Source of the DNA: Georgenia daeguensis
GTDB taxonomy: Bacteria > Actinomycetota > Actinomycetes > Actinomycetales > Actinomycetaceae
Assembly: GCF_039537705.1 (NCBI RefSeq)
Contig: NZ_BAABBA010000018.1
Location: 25,092-89,091 of the forward strand
Length of the DNA: 64,000 nt
Direction: 5' to 3'
Shown here: in pieces, positions 32,034 through 39,945 of the stretch
How the letters are laid out: each line of letters starts with the position of its first letter
Position numbering within the stretch: position 1 is the stretch's first letter
The notes under the pieces: generated by a model
Databases searched by the model: none
Told to the model about the DNA's origin: nothing
Seen by the model: the letters and a program-made list of their open reading frames with translations, nothing else
Position numbers and translations under genes: made by a program

Positions 32034-32516
32034 TCAGCGCGCGGCGCCGGCCGGCACCTGCTCACGCTCGGCGGCCTTGACCGTCGAGCGGGCGGCGAGG
32101 ACGGCGTCGAGGCTGAAGCGACCGGCCCCGGCCGCGATCAGCGCCACGGCACCGGCGGCGAGGGCCAGGACGAGCTCGTAGCCGTTGTCCATCACCCACA
32201 TGCCGAACGGCAGGTGGACGATGACGAGGGCGCCGACCATGTTGACGGTCAGGAGCGCCGCGAACAGCGGGGTGAGGAGCCCGAGGATGAGGGCCGCGCC
32301 GCCGACCGTCTCGACGATCGCGGAGAACCACGCGGACAGGCCGGGCGCCGGCACGCCCATGCCCTCGAAGGCGGCAGCGGTCCCGGGCATCCCCCAGGTC
32401 AGCATCTTCTGCAGGCCGTGGGCCAGGAAGACGATGCCCAGCGCGACGCGCGCCACGAGCAGCAGGACGTCCTTCGCGGTTCCGGAGGCAGGGGTGAAGA
32501 GCGTGGAGAAGTTCAT
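32034..32516 (-). CDS. DoxX family membrane protein
   Basis: A 160-residue, four-TM DoxX protein. Motifs are LLLVARVALGIVFLAHGLQKMLTWGMPGTAAAFEGMGVP, AIVETVGGAALILGLLTPLFAALLTVNMVGAL and a charged C-terminus. This is the common bacterial DoxX (YphA/YqjF) form linked to oxidative stress. ATG 32516 (MNFSTLF) was chosen. A GTTGA-TGAT-TCAAC palindrome upstream is a likely repressor site. Confidence 0.88.
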   Translation of the reverse strand: MNFSTLFTPASGTAKDVLLLVARVALGIVFLAHGLQKMLTWGMPGTAAAFEGMGVPAPGLSAWFSAIVETVGGAALILGLLTPLFAALLTVNMVGALVIVHLPFGMWVMDNGYELVLALAAGAVALIAAGAGRFSLDAVLAARSTVKAAEREQVPAGAAR

Positions 32517-32715
32517 ATGAGGTCCTTCGCGTTGTCGTTGCCGGGCTGCCCGGCGCGGCATGAGCGTGGGCGGGTCGGAACCGCCGCGTGGCCGGCCGAG
32601 GACGGGCGGCGGAGGAGACCGCCGCCCACCGCGTCAACGCAACCCGGCCGCGCCGCGGAGAACCACGCTCGCACCAGGGCCCGCGCCGGCCGACGCCACC
32701 ACCGTAACACAGATT

Positions 32716-32729
32716 GTTGATGATTCAAC
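32716..32729. promoter_or_regulatory. MarR/HxlR-type palindrome upstream of DoxX
   Basis: GTTGATGATTCAAC, with perfect 5-bp arms, sits 200 bp upstream of the DoxX start in the 32517-32867 gap, in a locally AT-richer stretch. No other feature is seen in that gap. Confidence 0.4.
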
Positions 32730-32867
32730 CTTCGGTTCGGCAGGCGTGCGGAGACCTCACCTTCCCGACATGACCCACTGCCGCGTGGAGGCCGCCGTTC
32801 CGAGATGCGCCGTCTCAGACTGTGTCTCACGCTGGTGGGGAACCTTGCGGATCCGGAGAGGAGCATC

Positions 32868-33284
32868 ATGCCCATCACCGTTGCTGAGACCATGACGCCG
32901 AACCCGACCACGGTGCGCGCGGACCAGACCGTGCGTGAGGTCGCGCAGCTCATGGACGCCCAGGACATCGGAAACGTCGTCGTCGTCGACGGCGGGCGCG
33001 TCGTCGGCATCGTCACCGACCGCGACATCGTCGTGCGGGTGATCGCCGCCGGCGGCGGACCCGACGACGAGATCCGCCGCGCGTGCAGCACCGAGCTCGT
33101 CACGGCGTCGCCGGACGACCCTGTCGACGCGGTCGTCCAGCTCATGCGGGACAAGGCGGTGCGCCGGGTCCCGGTGATGCGCGGGGACGAGCTGGTCGGC
33201 ATCGTCTCGCTCGGCGACGTCGCCATGGAGCACGAACCCGACTCCGCGCTGGCGGAGATCTCGGCCGAGCCACCCAACGAGTGA
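32868..33284 (+). CDS. CBS-domain-pair protein
   Basis: A 138-residue protein made of two CBS motifs. The first is VAETMTPNPTTVRADQTVREVAQLMDAQDIGNVVVVDGGRVVGIVTDRDIVVRVI and the second TELVTASPDDPVDAVVQLMRDKAVRRVPVMRGDELVGIVSLGDVA. Such pairs bind adenosyl nucleotides and signal energy state or stress; stand-alone members are common in actinobacteria. ATG 32868 follows GGAGAGG. Confidence 0.92.
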   Translation: MPITVAETMTPNPTTVRADQTVREVAQLMDAQDIGNVVVVDGGRVVGIVTDRDIVVRVIAAGGGPDDEIRRACSTELVTASPDDPVDAVVQLMRDKAVRRVPVMRGDELVGIVSLGDVAMEHEPDSALAEISAEPPNE

Positions 33285-33297
33285 CGGCAGCGGCACG

Positions 33298-34077
33298 TCA
33301 GGCTGTCGCGCGAGCCCAGGCCGGGACGACGCCGGGGAGTGTGCCCGTCGCGCCCTGCACGGCGGTGAGCACGACGACCCACACGATGTAGACGTCCACC
33401 GCGGCGACGAAGAACCACTCGCGCCGGGAGCCGGCGTTGCCGAGCAGCGGCAGCGCGAAGTGGCCGTTGTTGCGCCACAGCGGCGTCGCGAGGGCGGGCC
33501 TGGGCCGCAGCGGCCATAGCAGCGGCACGCCCTGGGAGGTGAGCGCGTCACCGGCCAGGTGACACAGGCAGCCGAGGACCACCGCGGCGGGCAACCACCA
33601 GGTGGTCTCGGGCGCGAACCAGGCCGCCAGCGAGGCGACCGTCAGCGACACGGCCCACGACGAGAGCCACCCGCGGGTCAGCCGCAGCGCCTTCGCGGCG
33701 AAGGCGACGAGGAGCACGATCATCAGCCACGCACCGAGTTGGAACTCCTCCTCCCCCAGCGGGACGCGGACGGCGGACAGCATCCGCGCGAGCAGGCCCG
33801 CCCCGAGCACGCCGACGAGCGAGTGGGTGGCGTGCCGGTGCCCGCCCGAGAGGTGGCCGAGGCCCCGGGCCACCCACCGGGACACCGGCGGCAACGACCG
33901 TGCGATGGTCCCGGCATGGTGATCGGCGTCGAGGAGGAGCGCGGCGCCCGCCGTGGCCACCGCGCCGGCGAGGACCTCGCCGGGCGGGAGCGGCACCCAC
34001 CCGGCGGCCCACGGCACGGTGGCGGTGACAGCCAGCCAGGCCGCAGCTCCGGTGGTGGCGTGGGCGTGGCTCATCAT
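33298..34077 (-). CDS. YdjM-like (DUF457) membrane-bound metal-dependent hydrolase
   Basis: A 259-residue membrane protein with about six TM segments. The N-terminal MMSHAHATTGAAAW, the acidic/histidine DADHHAG, GGHRHATHSLVG and LCHLAGDALTSQGVPLLWPL motifs are the conserved metal-site residues of the YdjM/DUF457 family. Function is unknown in general; E. coli YdjM is SOS-induced. ATG 34077 or 34074 are both possible. It is convergent with the CBS gene. Confidence 0.85.
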   Translation of the reverse strand: MMSHAHATTGAAAWLAVTATVPWAAGWVPLPPGEVLAGAVATAGAALLLDADHHAGTIARSLPPVSRWVARGLGHLSGGHRHATHSLVGVLGAGLLARMLSAVRVPLGEEEFQLGAWLMIVLLVAFAAKALRLTRGWLSSWAVSLTVASLAAWFAPETTWWLPAAVVLGCLCHLAGDALTSQGVPLLWPLRPRPALATPLWRNNGHFALPLLGNAGSRREWFFVAAVDVYIVWVVVLTAVQGATGTLPGVVPAWARATA

Positions 34078-34431
34078 CGTTGGGGTGCCCTCCTGGCGGT
34101 CGCGAGATCCGGTCATCCTCGCCCACGCCACCGACATCTCCGCGTGACGGACCGCGGTGCGGGAACGTTGCCCCCGGAAATGGGAATGCTTACCGTTCGT
34201 GGCGCCGGTGGGCCTCAGACCCTCGCACGCACGAAGAGGCGAGACCGAGCAGGAGCGGCAGCCCGTTCCCGCACGGTCGGAGGCGCCGTCCTGCGGTGAC
34301 GCGCGTCGGCGTCGCCGCGCCCCCGGCTAGCGCACGCTGCACCCGGACGCCCGGGACCTTCGACCCGCGCGGACCGACCCGCTCACGGACGAGGGTGGAG
34401 GTGAACCGCCCGGACGATCCGAGGAGGAGCC
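34078..34431. other. Gap with a long-range inverted repeat
   Basis: No gene is supported here. GTGCGGGAACG at 34157-34167 and its complement CGTTCCCGCAC at 34264-34274 could pair over 96 nt, or form two sites of one regulator. The region must contain the promoters of both flanking divergent genes. Confidence 0.35.
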
Positions 34432-34908
34432 ATGAGCGAGACCGTGGAGCGGCGGGCCACGGATGCCCGGACCGCCGAAGAGATCAGGCGTCACCACTCG
34501 GTGATGGTGGCGGACCTCGACCGGCTCAGCGCGGCGCTCGTCGACGCGGCGGAGTCGGGGACGGACGCCGCGCCGGCGCGGGATGCGCTGCTGGAGTGGA
34601 TCACCACCGTGCTCGTCCCGCACGCCGCCCAGGAGGAGGAGACGACCTACCCCGCCGCGGCAGGGCTCGTCGAGGGCCACCTCCTGATCATGGGCATGCT
34701 CGCTGAGCACGACCTGATCCGCCAACTCGCCGGCCTGGTGCGCGGCACGAAGAACCCGGCGGCGGCCGGCGCCTACGCGCGTGCCCTGTTCGAGACGTTC
34801 GCCAGCCACCAGCGCAAGGAGAACGACTACATCCTGCCGCTGCTGGTCGACGAGCCGTCGGTCTCCCTGACCGACCTGATGTCCGCCTCGCACGGCCACC
34901 ACCACTGA
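34432..34908 (+). CDS. Hemerythrin-domain protein
   Basis: A 158-residue four-helix hemerythrin HHE-cation-binding protein. Candidate di-iron ligands are in EEIRRHHSVM, LVPHAAQEEETTY, LAEHDLIRQL and FASHQRKENDYILPLL. A His-rich tail (HGHHH) ends the chain. Family members bind O2 or NO or sense redox state. The ATG follows a strong GGAGGAG site. Confidence 0.9.
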   Translation: MSETVERRATDARTAEEIRRHHSVMVADLDRLSAALVDAAESGTDAAPARDALLEWITTVLVPHAAQEEETTYPAAAGLVEGHLLIMGMLAEHDLIRQLAGLVRGTKNPAAAGAYARALFETFASHQRKENDYILPLLVDEPSVSLTDLMSASHGHHH

Positions 34909-35009
34909 GCGTCCGCCCGCGTTCGAGCGCCGGCCGCGAATCATCCACCGGCGTGACCGGCGCACGACTGCAGCGGCGGGCCGGTCCCGGGGACCGACCC
35001 GCCGTAGCC

Positions 35010-35768
35010 TCAGGCGATCCCGCCGCCGTCGACGACGAGCGCGGAGCCCGTCACGTAGCTCGACTCGTCGCTCGCGAGCCAGACGACGGCGGCGGCGATC
35101 TCCTCCGGCTCGCCCATCCGGCGCAGCGGACGGTCGGCGGACTCGGCGAGGAACGAGCCCTCGTCCTGCCCCAGCTGCCGGGCCTCGTCCCGGAGCATCC
35201 CGGTGTTGACATCGCCCGGGTTGACCGAGTTCACCCGGATGCCCTGCGGACCGTGGTCGATCGCCAGCGCCCGGGTCATGTTCACCACGGCCCCCTTCGA
35301 TGCGCAGTACGACAACGCCTGCCCGCCGCCCTTGAGGCCCCAGCCCGAGCCGGTGTTGACGATCGAGCCACCACCCGCCTCCGCCATGACGGGCACGACA
35401 TGCTTGGCCATGAGGTAGATCGAGCGCACGTTCACGCCGAAGACCCGGTCCCACTCGTCGACGTCGATGTCCAGCGCGGTGGTGCGGCGGATGATCCCGG
35501 CGTTGTTGAACACGACGTCCACCCCTCCGTACGCCCCGACCGTCGTCTCCACGACGCGCCGCACGTCGGCCTCGGCGGAGACGTCGGCGGCGACCGCGAC
35601 GGCCTCTCCTCCATCCCGCCTGATCTCCTCCGCCACCTGCTCCGCCGCCTCGCCCTGGATGTCGACGACGGCGACCCGCGCGCCCTCCGCGGCGAAGGCC
35701 AGCGCGGTGGCCCGGCCGATTCCTCCTGCCGCGCCGGTCACGATCGCTCGCTTGTCCTTCAGTCGCAC
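35010..35768 (-). CDS. Short-chain dehydrogenase (glucose 1-dehydrogenase-like), last gene of GH42/gcvP operon
   Basis: A 252-residue classical SDR. The cofactor loop is VTGAAGGIGRATALAFAAEG, with acidic VVDIQG after beta-2 (NAD preference). NNAGIIRR follows, then the catalytic Ser in IVNTGSGWG and YCASK (Tyr/Lys). The C-terminal SYVTGSALVVDGGG is typical. The start GTG 35768 lies within the 3' end of the AcoX-like gene (10-bp overlap), so the two are co-translated. The substrate is probably a sugar, polyol or hydroxyacid made by this operon. Confidence 0.9.
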   Translation of the reverse strand: MRLKDKRAIVTGAAGGIGRATALAFAAEGARVAVVDIQGEAAEQVAEEIRRDGGEAVAVAADVSAEADVRRVVETTVGAYGGVDVVFNNAGIIRRTTALDIDVDEWDRVFGVNVRSIYLMAKHVVPVMAEAGGGSIVNTGSGWGLKGGGQALSYCASKGAVVNMTRALAIDHGPQGIRVNSVNPGDVNTGMLRDEARQLGQDEGSFLAESADRPLRRMGEPEEIAAAVVWLASDESSYVTGSALVVDGGGIA

Positions 35769-36928
35769 GGTGCTGCTCCTTCGTTCTCGGGTGCTGTGAC
35801 GGGGTAGAAACTTGTGGTGGACGGACCGGTGACGATCCGGACGTGACCCGCGAGCCGCCCGTCGACCGCGCGGTCCCCGGTGTCGACGAGCAGGGGCCGT
35901 CCCGCGAGGCCCGTGAGCTTCTCCTGGGTGGCGACGACCAGGAGCGGGTCCGGTCCCATCCGAGCCAGGACGGCCGCCGAGATCTGCTGGTTCCCCCGGC
36001 CCAGGAGGAAGCCCTGCCCCCCGATGACCGTGACGACGGCGCGGGCGGGCCCGGCAGCGACGACGTCCAGGAGCTGCTGCTCCGTGGCGTCGCGGACGAC
36101 GAGGCGCCCGTCGCGGACGACGTCGACCCCGAGGGGGGTGAAGGGCACGCCGAGGATGCGGGCGACCTCCGCCGTCGTCCCTCCCGGTCCGAGGAGGTAG
36201 CTCACGTCGGGTTGCATCGCGCGGACGGCCCCGCGGGCGGCGGCCTCGACGGCGGCCCGCGAGGACGCCGGGGTCGGGGCCTTACGGGCCTGCGTCCGGC
36301 CGTCGAGGACGGGGACCTCCACGAGTCCGAAGAGGTGGGGCTCGACCCGCCCGGTGCGGACCTGCTCCTCGTCGACGTCGAGCACCTCCCGCTCCTCCGT
36401 GCGCACCGGCCCGGCGAGCCAGGCCAGCGCGAGCGCGCCGGCCGCGGCCGGGCTGACGGCGAAGCAGCCGGAGTACATCTTGACGCCGGCGGGGACCCCG
36501 AGGACCGGCACCTCCCCGGCGCCGGCGCAGACGTCCCGGGCGGTGCCGTCCCCGCCGACGAACAGGACGAGGTCCGCACCGGCCGCGGCCATCGCTCGCA
36601 CGCCGGCGGTGGTGTCCACGCCGGTCGAGCGTCCCGGGGGGGCGCCCGCCCCGACGACGCGCGGGACGAGGCCTGCGGCGGCTACCGCGGCCTCCCCCAT
36701 CGCGCCACCGACGGTGAGCACCGTGGTGCCCGGCCGGGCGGCGGCGACGTGCGCGAGCGCGCGGACGGCACGCTCGTGGGCGCGCGGCCGGCTGCCGCGC
36801 GCCCCGGCTAGCCGCTGCACGTCCGGCCCGTCGCTGCCCTTGAGCGCGACGGGGCCGCCGATCCCGGCGACGGGGTTCACCACGATCCCGAGGACCCCGC
36901 GTCGGTCATCGTCCCGCCCCGGACTCAT
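35759..36928 (-). CDS. AcoX-like ATP-NAD kinase family protein
   Basis: A 389-residue protein with the NAD-kinase/diacylglycerol-kinase fold. It has the GGDGT motif (VLFVGGDGTARDV, residues 125-129), an N-terminal VNPVAGIGGPVALKGSDG that is typical of AcoX-like members, and a second glycine-rich segment, LLGPGGTTAEVARILG. Biochemical function of AcoX proteins is not established; NAD(H) phosphorylation or another phosphotransfer is possible. It lies 24 bp after gcvPB and overlaps the SDR start. Confidence 0.85.
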   Translation of the reverse strand: MSPGRDDDRRGVLGIVVNPVAGIGGPVALKGSDGPDVQRLAGARGSRPRAHERAVRALAHVAAARPGTTVLTVGGAMGEAAVAAAGLVPRVVGAGAPPGRSTGVDTTAGVRAMAAAGADLVLFVGGDGTARDVCAGAGEVPVLGVPAGVKMYSGCFAVSPAAAGALALAWLAGPVRTEEREVLDVDEEQVRTGRVEPHLFGLVEVPVLDGRTQARKAPTPASSRAAVEAAARGAVRAMQPDVSYLLGPGGTTAEVARILGVPFTPLGVDVVRDGRLVVRDATEQQLLDVVAAGPARAVVTVIGGQGFLLGRGNQQISAAVLARMGPDPLLVVATQEKLTGLAGRPLLVDTGDRAVDGRLAGHVRIVTGPSTTSFYPVTAPENEGAAPCD

Positions 36929-36952
36929 CGGACGCGGCTCATCGGACGCGGC

Positions 36953-38572
36953 TCACCGGACGGCGGCTTCGGCCGCGGCCCGCTCGGCCCCGGCAGCCCT
37001 ATTCTGGGCGGCGTGCGGGTACTTGCGCAGGTACGCCCGCCAGCTTGTCGCCCACCGGTCGGGGTCGTCGAGGTCGTCGTGATGGGTGTGGTGGACGGTC
37101 TGGTGGTGCGGAGCGGTCCGCACCAGCTCGGGGTCCGTCCGTGCCTCCTTCGCCACCTGGGCGAGGACGTCGGCGTACTCGTCCAGCTCGGCCCGGGAGT
37201 AGGACTCCGTCGGCTCGAGGGTGAAGGGCTGCGGCACCACGTACGGGTGGTGGCTGGTCCAGTAGTGCATGCCGTAGTCGGAGGCGCGCACACCGATCTC
37301 CTCCGAGCTGATGCCCGTCTCCTCGAACAGCTCCTGCCAGGAGTAGCGCACCTGCTCGACGCGGCGGCGTCCCTGCGCGTAGGGCGCCGACGCCCCCGGG
37401 ATGTCGAGGATCCGCTTCATGAGGTAGTTGTTGTTGAGGACCGCCACCTCGGCGACCGCCCGGAGCCCCTCGGCGCCCAGCGCCCGGATCCAGGAGTAGG
37501 CGCGGACGATGTTCGGGACCACGCCGTAGAACGGGGCGACCTTGCCGATGGACCGCGGCCGGTCGCCGTCGAGGAAGTAGCGGTCGCCGTCCCGCTCGAC
37601 CACCGGTCCGGGCAGGAACGGAGCGAGCTTCTCCGACACGCCGTTCGCGCCGGCCCCCGGCCCGCCGGACCCGTGCGGGGTGCCGAAGGTCTTGTGCAGG
37701 TTGAAGTGGCAGACGTCGAACCCGGCGTCCCGGGCCCGGGTGATGCCGAGGATCCCGTTGGCGTTGGCCTGGTCGTAGGAGGCGAGGGCGCCCACGGAGT
37801 GGGCGAGCTCGACCCACTCGCGGATGCGCGGGTTGTAGATGCCGGTGTCCTCCGGGTTCGTCACCATGATCGCCGCGGTGCGCTCGGACAGTGCGGCGCG
37901 CAGCGCCTCGATGTCGGGGTAGCCGTCCGCGTCGGGATGGATGGTGACCACCTTGTACCCGGCGACCTTGGCCGCGGCGGCGTTGGACGGGTGGGAGAAG
38001 ATCGTGGTGATGACCTCGTCGCGCTGGTCCCCCTCCCCGTTGGCCTCGTGGTAGGCGCGGATCATGGCGATGTTTGCCCAGATCGCGGCGGAGCCGCCCT
38101 GCGTCGCGAGGGAGACCCGGTGCATGCCGGAGATCTCGGCCATCGCCCGCTCGGTCTGCCAGATGATCTCCAGCACGCCCTGCACGGTGTCCTCGGCCTG
38201 CAGCGGGTGCAGGTCGGCGAGCCGGGGGGTGGTGACGATGCGTTCGTTGACCTTCGGGGCGTACTTCATGGTGCAGGTGCCCTGCCCGACGTCGACGTTG
38301 AGGTCCGCGCCGAGGTTCTCCTGGCTCAGGCGCAGGAAGTGGCGCACCACGCGCATCTGCGCGATCTCGGGGAGCGCGGGCCGCTCGGGGCGGCGCAGCG
38401 TGGCGGGCAGGTCCGCCACGACGTCGCCGACCTCCGCCCGCACCCCGGGCTCGACCGCGGGGACGAGGACGCCCCGCTCCCCGGGCGCGCTCAGCTCGAA
38501 GACGATCGGCTCGTCCCAGCGCGCCTGGTGGAACCGGCGCAGGGCGGGCTTGGGGGCGATGGGCAGGCTCAC
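36953..38572 (-). CDS. gcvPB: Glycine dehydrogenase (decarboxylating) subunit 2-like
   Basis: A 539-residue PLP enzyme of the GcvP-B family. Internal aldimine Lys294 lies in FNLHKTFGTPHGSGGPGAG, and conserved YDQANANGILGITRARDAG precedes it. In the glycine cleavage system the A and B subunits together decarboxylate glycine and pass the aminomethyl group to lipoyl-GcvH. A GTG start at 38572 overlaps the gcvPA stop (GTGA). The C-terminus carries a His-rich stretch, HHQTVHHTHHDD. The substitutions (GTPHGS for the usual C/S-IPHGG) and the absence of gcvH, gcvT and lpd nearby leave open a different substrate. Confidence 0.88.
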   Translation of the reverse strand: MSLPIAPKPALRRFHQARWDEPIVFELSAPGERGVLVPAVEPGVRAEVGDVVADLPATLRRPERPALPEIAQMRVVRHFLRLSQENLGADLNVDVGQGTCTMKYAPKVNERIVTTPRLADLHPLQAEDTVQGVLEIIWQTERAMAEISGMHRVSLATQGGSAAIWANIAMIRAYHEANGEGDQRDEVITTIFSHPSNAAAAKVAGYKVVTIHPDADGYPDIEALRAALSERTAAIMVTNPEDTGIYNPRIREWVELAHSVGALASYDQANANGILGITRARDAGFDVCHFNLHKTFGTPHGSGGPGAGANGVSEKLAPFLPGPVVERDGDRYFLDGDRPRSIGKVAPFYGVVPNIVRAYSWIRALGAEGLRAVAEVAVLNNNYLMKRILDIPGASAPYAQGRRRVEQVRYSWQELFEETGISSEEIGVRASDYGMHYWTSHHPYVVPQPFTLEPTESYSRAELDEYADVLAQVAKEARTDPELVRTAPHHQTVHHTHHDDLDDPDRWATSWRAYLRKYPHAAQNRAAGAERAAAEAAVR

Positions 38573-39945
38573 GCGGCACTCTCCTGGAGGATCTCGGCAA
38601 GGGTGGTGACGAGGCGGTCGATGTCGTCCTGGGCGGTCACCTCGGTGACGCACACGAGCAGGCGGTGCTCGCCGACGACGACGCCCGGCTCGATGTCGCG
38701 GGCGCGGGCGGCGTCGCGCAGCTCGGCGGCGGTGCGGCCGGTGCCGGCGACGTCGAGGAGCAGCTCGCGGAAGTGGACAGCGGTGTCGGTCACCGCGACG
38801 CCCGGCAGCCGGCCGAGCCGGGCCGCGGCGTAGGCGGTGCGGGCCAGGACGGTCTCGCCGAGCTCGGCCATCCCCCTCGGGCCCATGAGGCTGAGGTACA
38901 CCGCGGCGGCGATGCCCCACAGGGCGGCAGCGGTGCCGACCCACTCCTTGCCCTCCTCGCGCAGCGCGAAGGAGGTGCGCTCGTAGGCGACGTCACCGAA
39001 GCCGTACTCGCCGGGTACGTCCGTGGAGGCCAGCCCGAACAGCCGGGAGGGCAGCTCCATCACGAGCCGCGGGTCGTCGTGCACGGCGAGGAAGCCGCCG
39101 TGACCGCCGCCGAACCACTGGTGGACGCCCAGGGACTGAATGTCGCCGCAGACGATGTCCGCGCCGGCGTCGGCGGGGGCGGCGACCGCGCCGAGCATGA
39201 TCGGGTCGGTGGTGACCACGAGGAGCGCCCCGGCGGCGTGGGCGGCGTCGGCGAGCGCCGGCAGGGCCGGCTCCAGCGCCCCGGTGAAGGACGGGGTCTG
39301 GACCCACACCGCGGCGACGTCGTCGTCGAGCGCCGCACGCACCGCGGCGACGTCCGCGGTGCCGTCCACGGTGGCGACCGGCACCAGCTCGAGGGACGTC
39401 CGGACGTAGTCGGTGACCTTCGACAGCTGGTCGGGGGTGACGTCGCTGGCGACGAGGACGCGGCCGCGCCCGGTGATCCGGTGCGCCATCGACAGCGCAG
39501 TCCCGCTCGCCTGGAAGCCGTCGTAGGTCGGCACCGTCACGACGTCCATGTTCAGCAGCTCGGCCATGAGCGACTCGTACTCGAACAGGGCCTGGAAGCG
39601 GCCGTGGTCCTCGTAGGGCTCGCCCGCGTAGGCGGTGAGGAACTCGCTCCGGGAGATGACCTCGTCGACGACGGCGGGGACGTGGTGGTTGTAGGTGCCG
39701 GCGCCCAGGAAGCTCAACCGCTCGCGGGTGGAGCGGTTCCGGTCGAGCAGGCTCGTGAGGTGACGCTCGAGATCCTGCTCCGCGACCAGCGCCGGCGGGA
39801 GGTCCAGGCTGCCCTGCACGCGCAGCTCCGGGGGGACGTCGGCGTAGAACTCCTCCACGGAGCTCGCCCCGACGGCCGCCAGCATCTCGGCACGGACGGC
39901 CGGGTCGCTGTTGGGGATGTACGGGTGGACGAACGGCTGCGTCAT
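38569..39945 (-). CDS. gcvPA: Glycine dehydrogenase (decarboxylating) subunit 1-like
   Basis: A 458-residue partner of GcvPB. It opens with the GcvPA-typical PYIPNSDPAVRAEMLAAVGASSVEEFYADVP. It then shows SFLGAGTYNHHVPAVVDEVISRSEFLTAYAGEPYEDHGRFQALFEYESLMAELLNMDVV and GDIQSLGVHQWFGGGHGGFLAVHDD. Its ATG (39945) overlaps the beta-galactosidase stop (ATGA). With gcvPB it would form the alpha2beta2 P-protein. The operon context with a glycosidase is not what one expects of glycine cleavage. Confidence 0.88.
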   Translation of the reverse strand: MTQPFVHPYIPNSDPAVRAEMLAAVGASSVEEFYADVPPELRVQGSLDLPPALVAEQDLERHLTSLLDRNRSTRERLSFLGAGTYNHHVPAVVDEVISRSEFLTAYAGEPYEDHGRFQALFEYESLMAELLNMDVVTVPTYDGFQASGTALSMAHRITGRGRVLVASDVTPDQLSKVTDYVRTSLELVPVATVDGTADVAAVRAALDDDVAAVWVQTPSFTGALEPALPALADAAHAAGALLVVTTDPIMLGAVAAPADAGADIVCGDIQSLGVHQWFGGGHGGFLAVHDDPRLVMELPSRLFGLASTDVPGEYGFGDVAYERTSFALREEGKEWVGTAAALWGIAAAVYLSLMGPRGMAELGETVLARTAYAAARLGRLPGVAVTDTAVHFRELLLDVAGTGRTAAELRDAARARDIEPGVVVGEHRLLVCVTEVTAQDDIDRLVTTLAEILQESAA

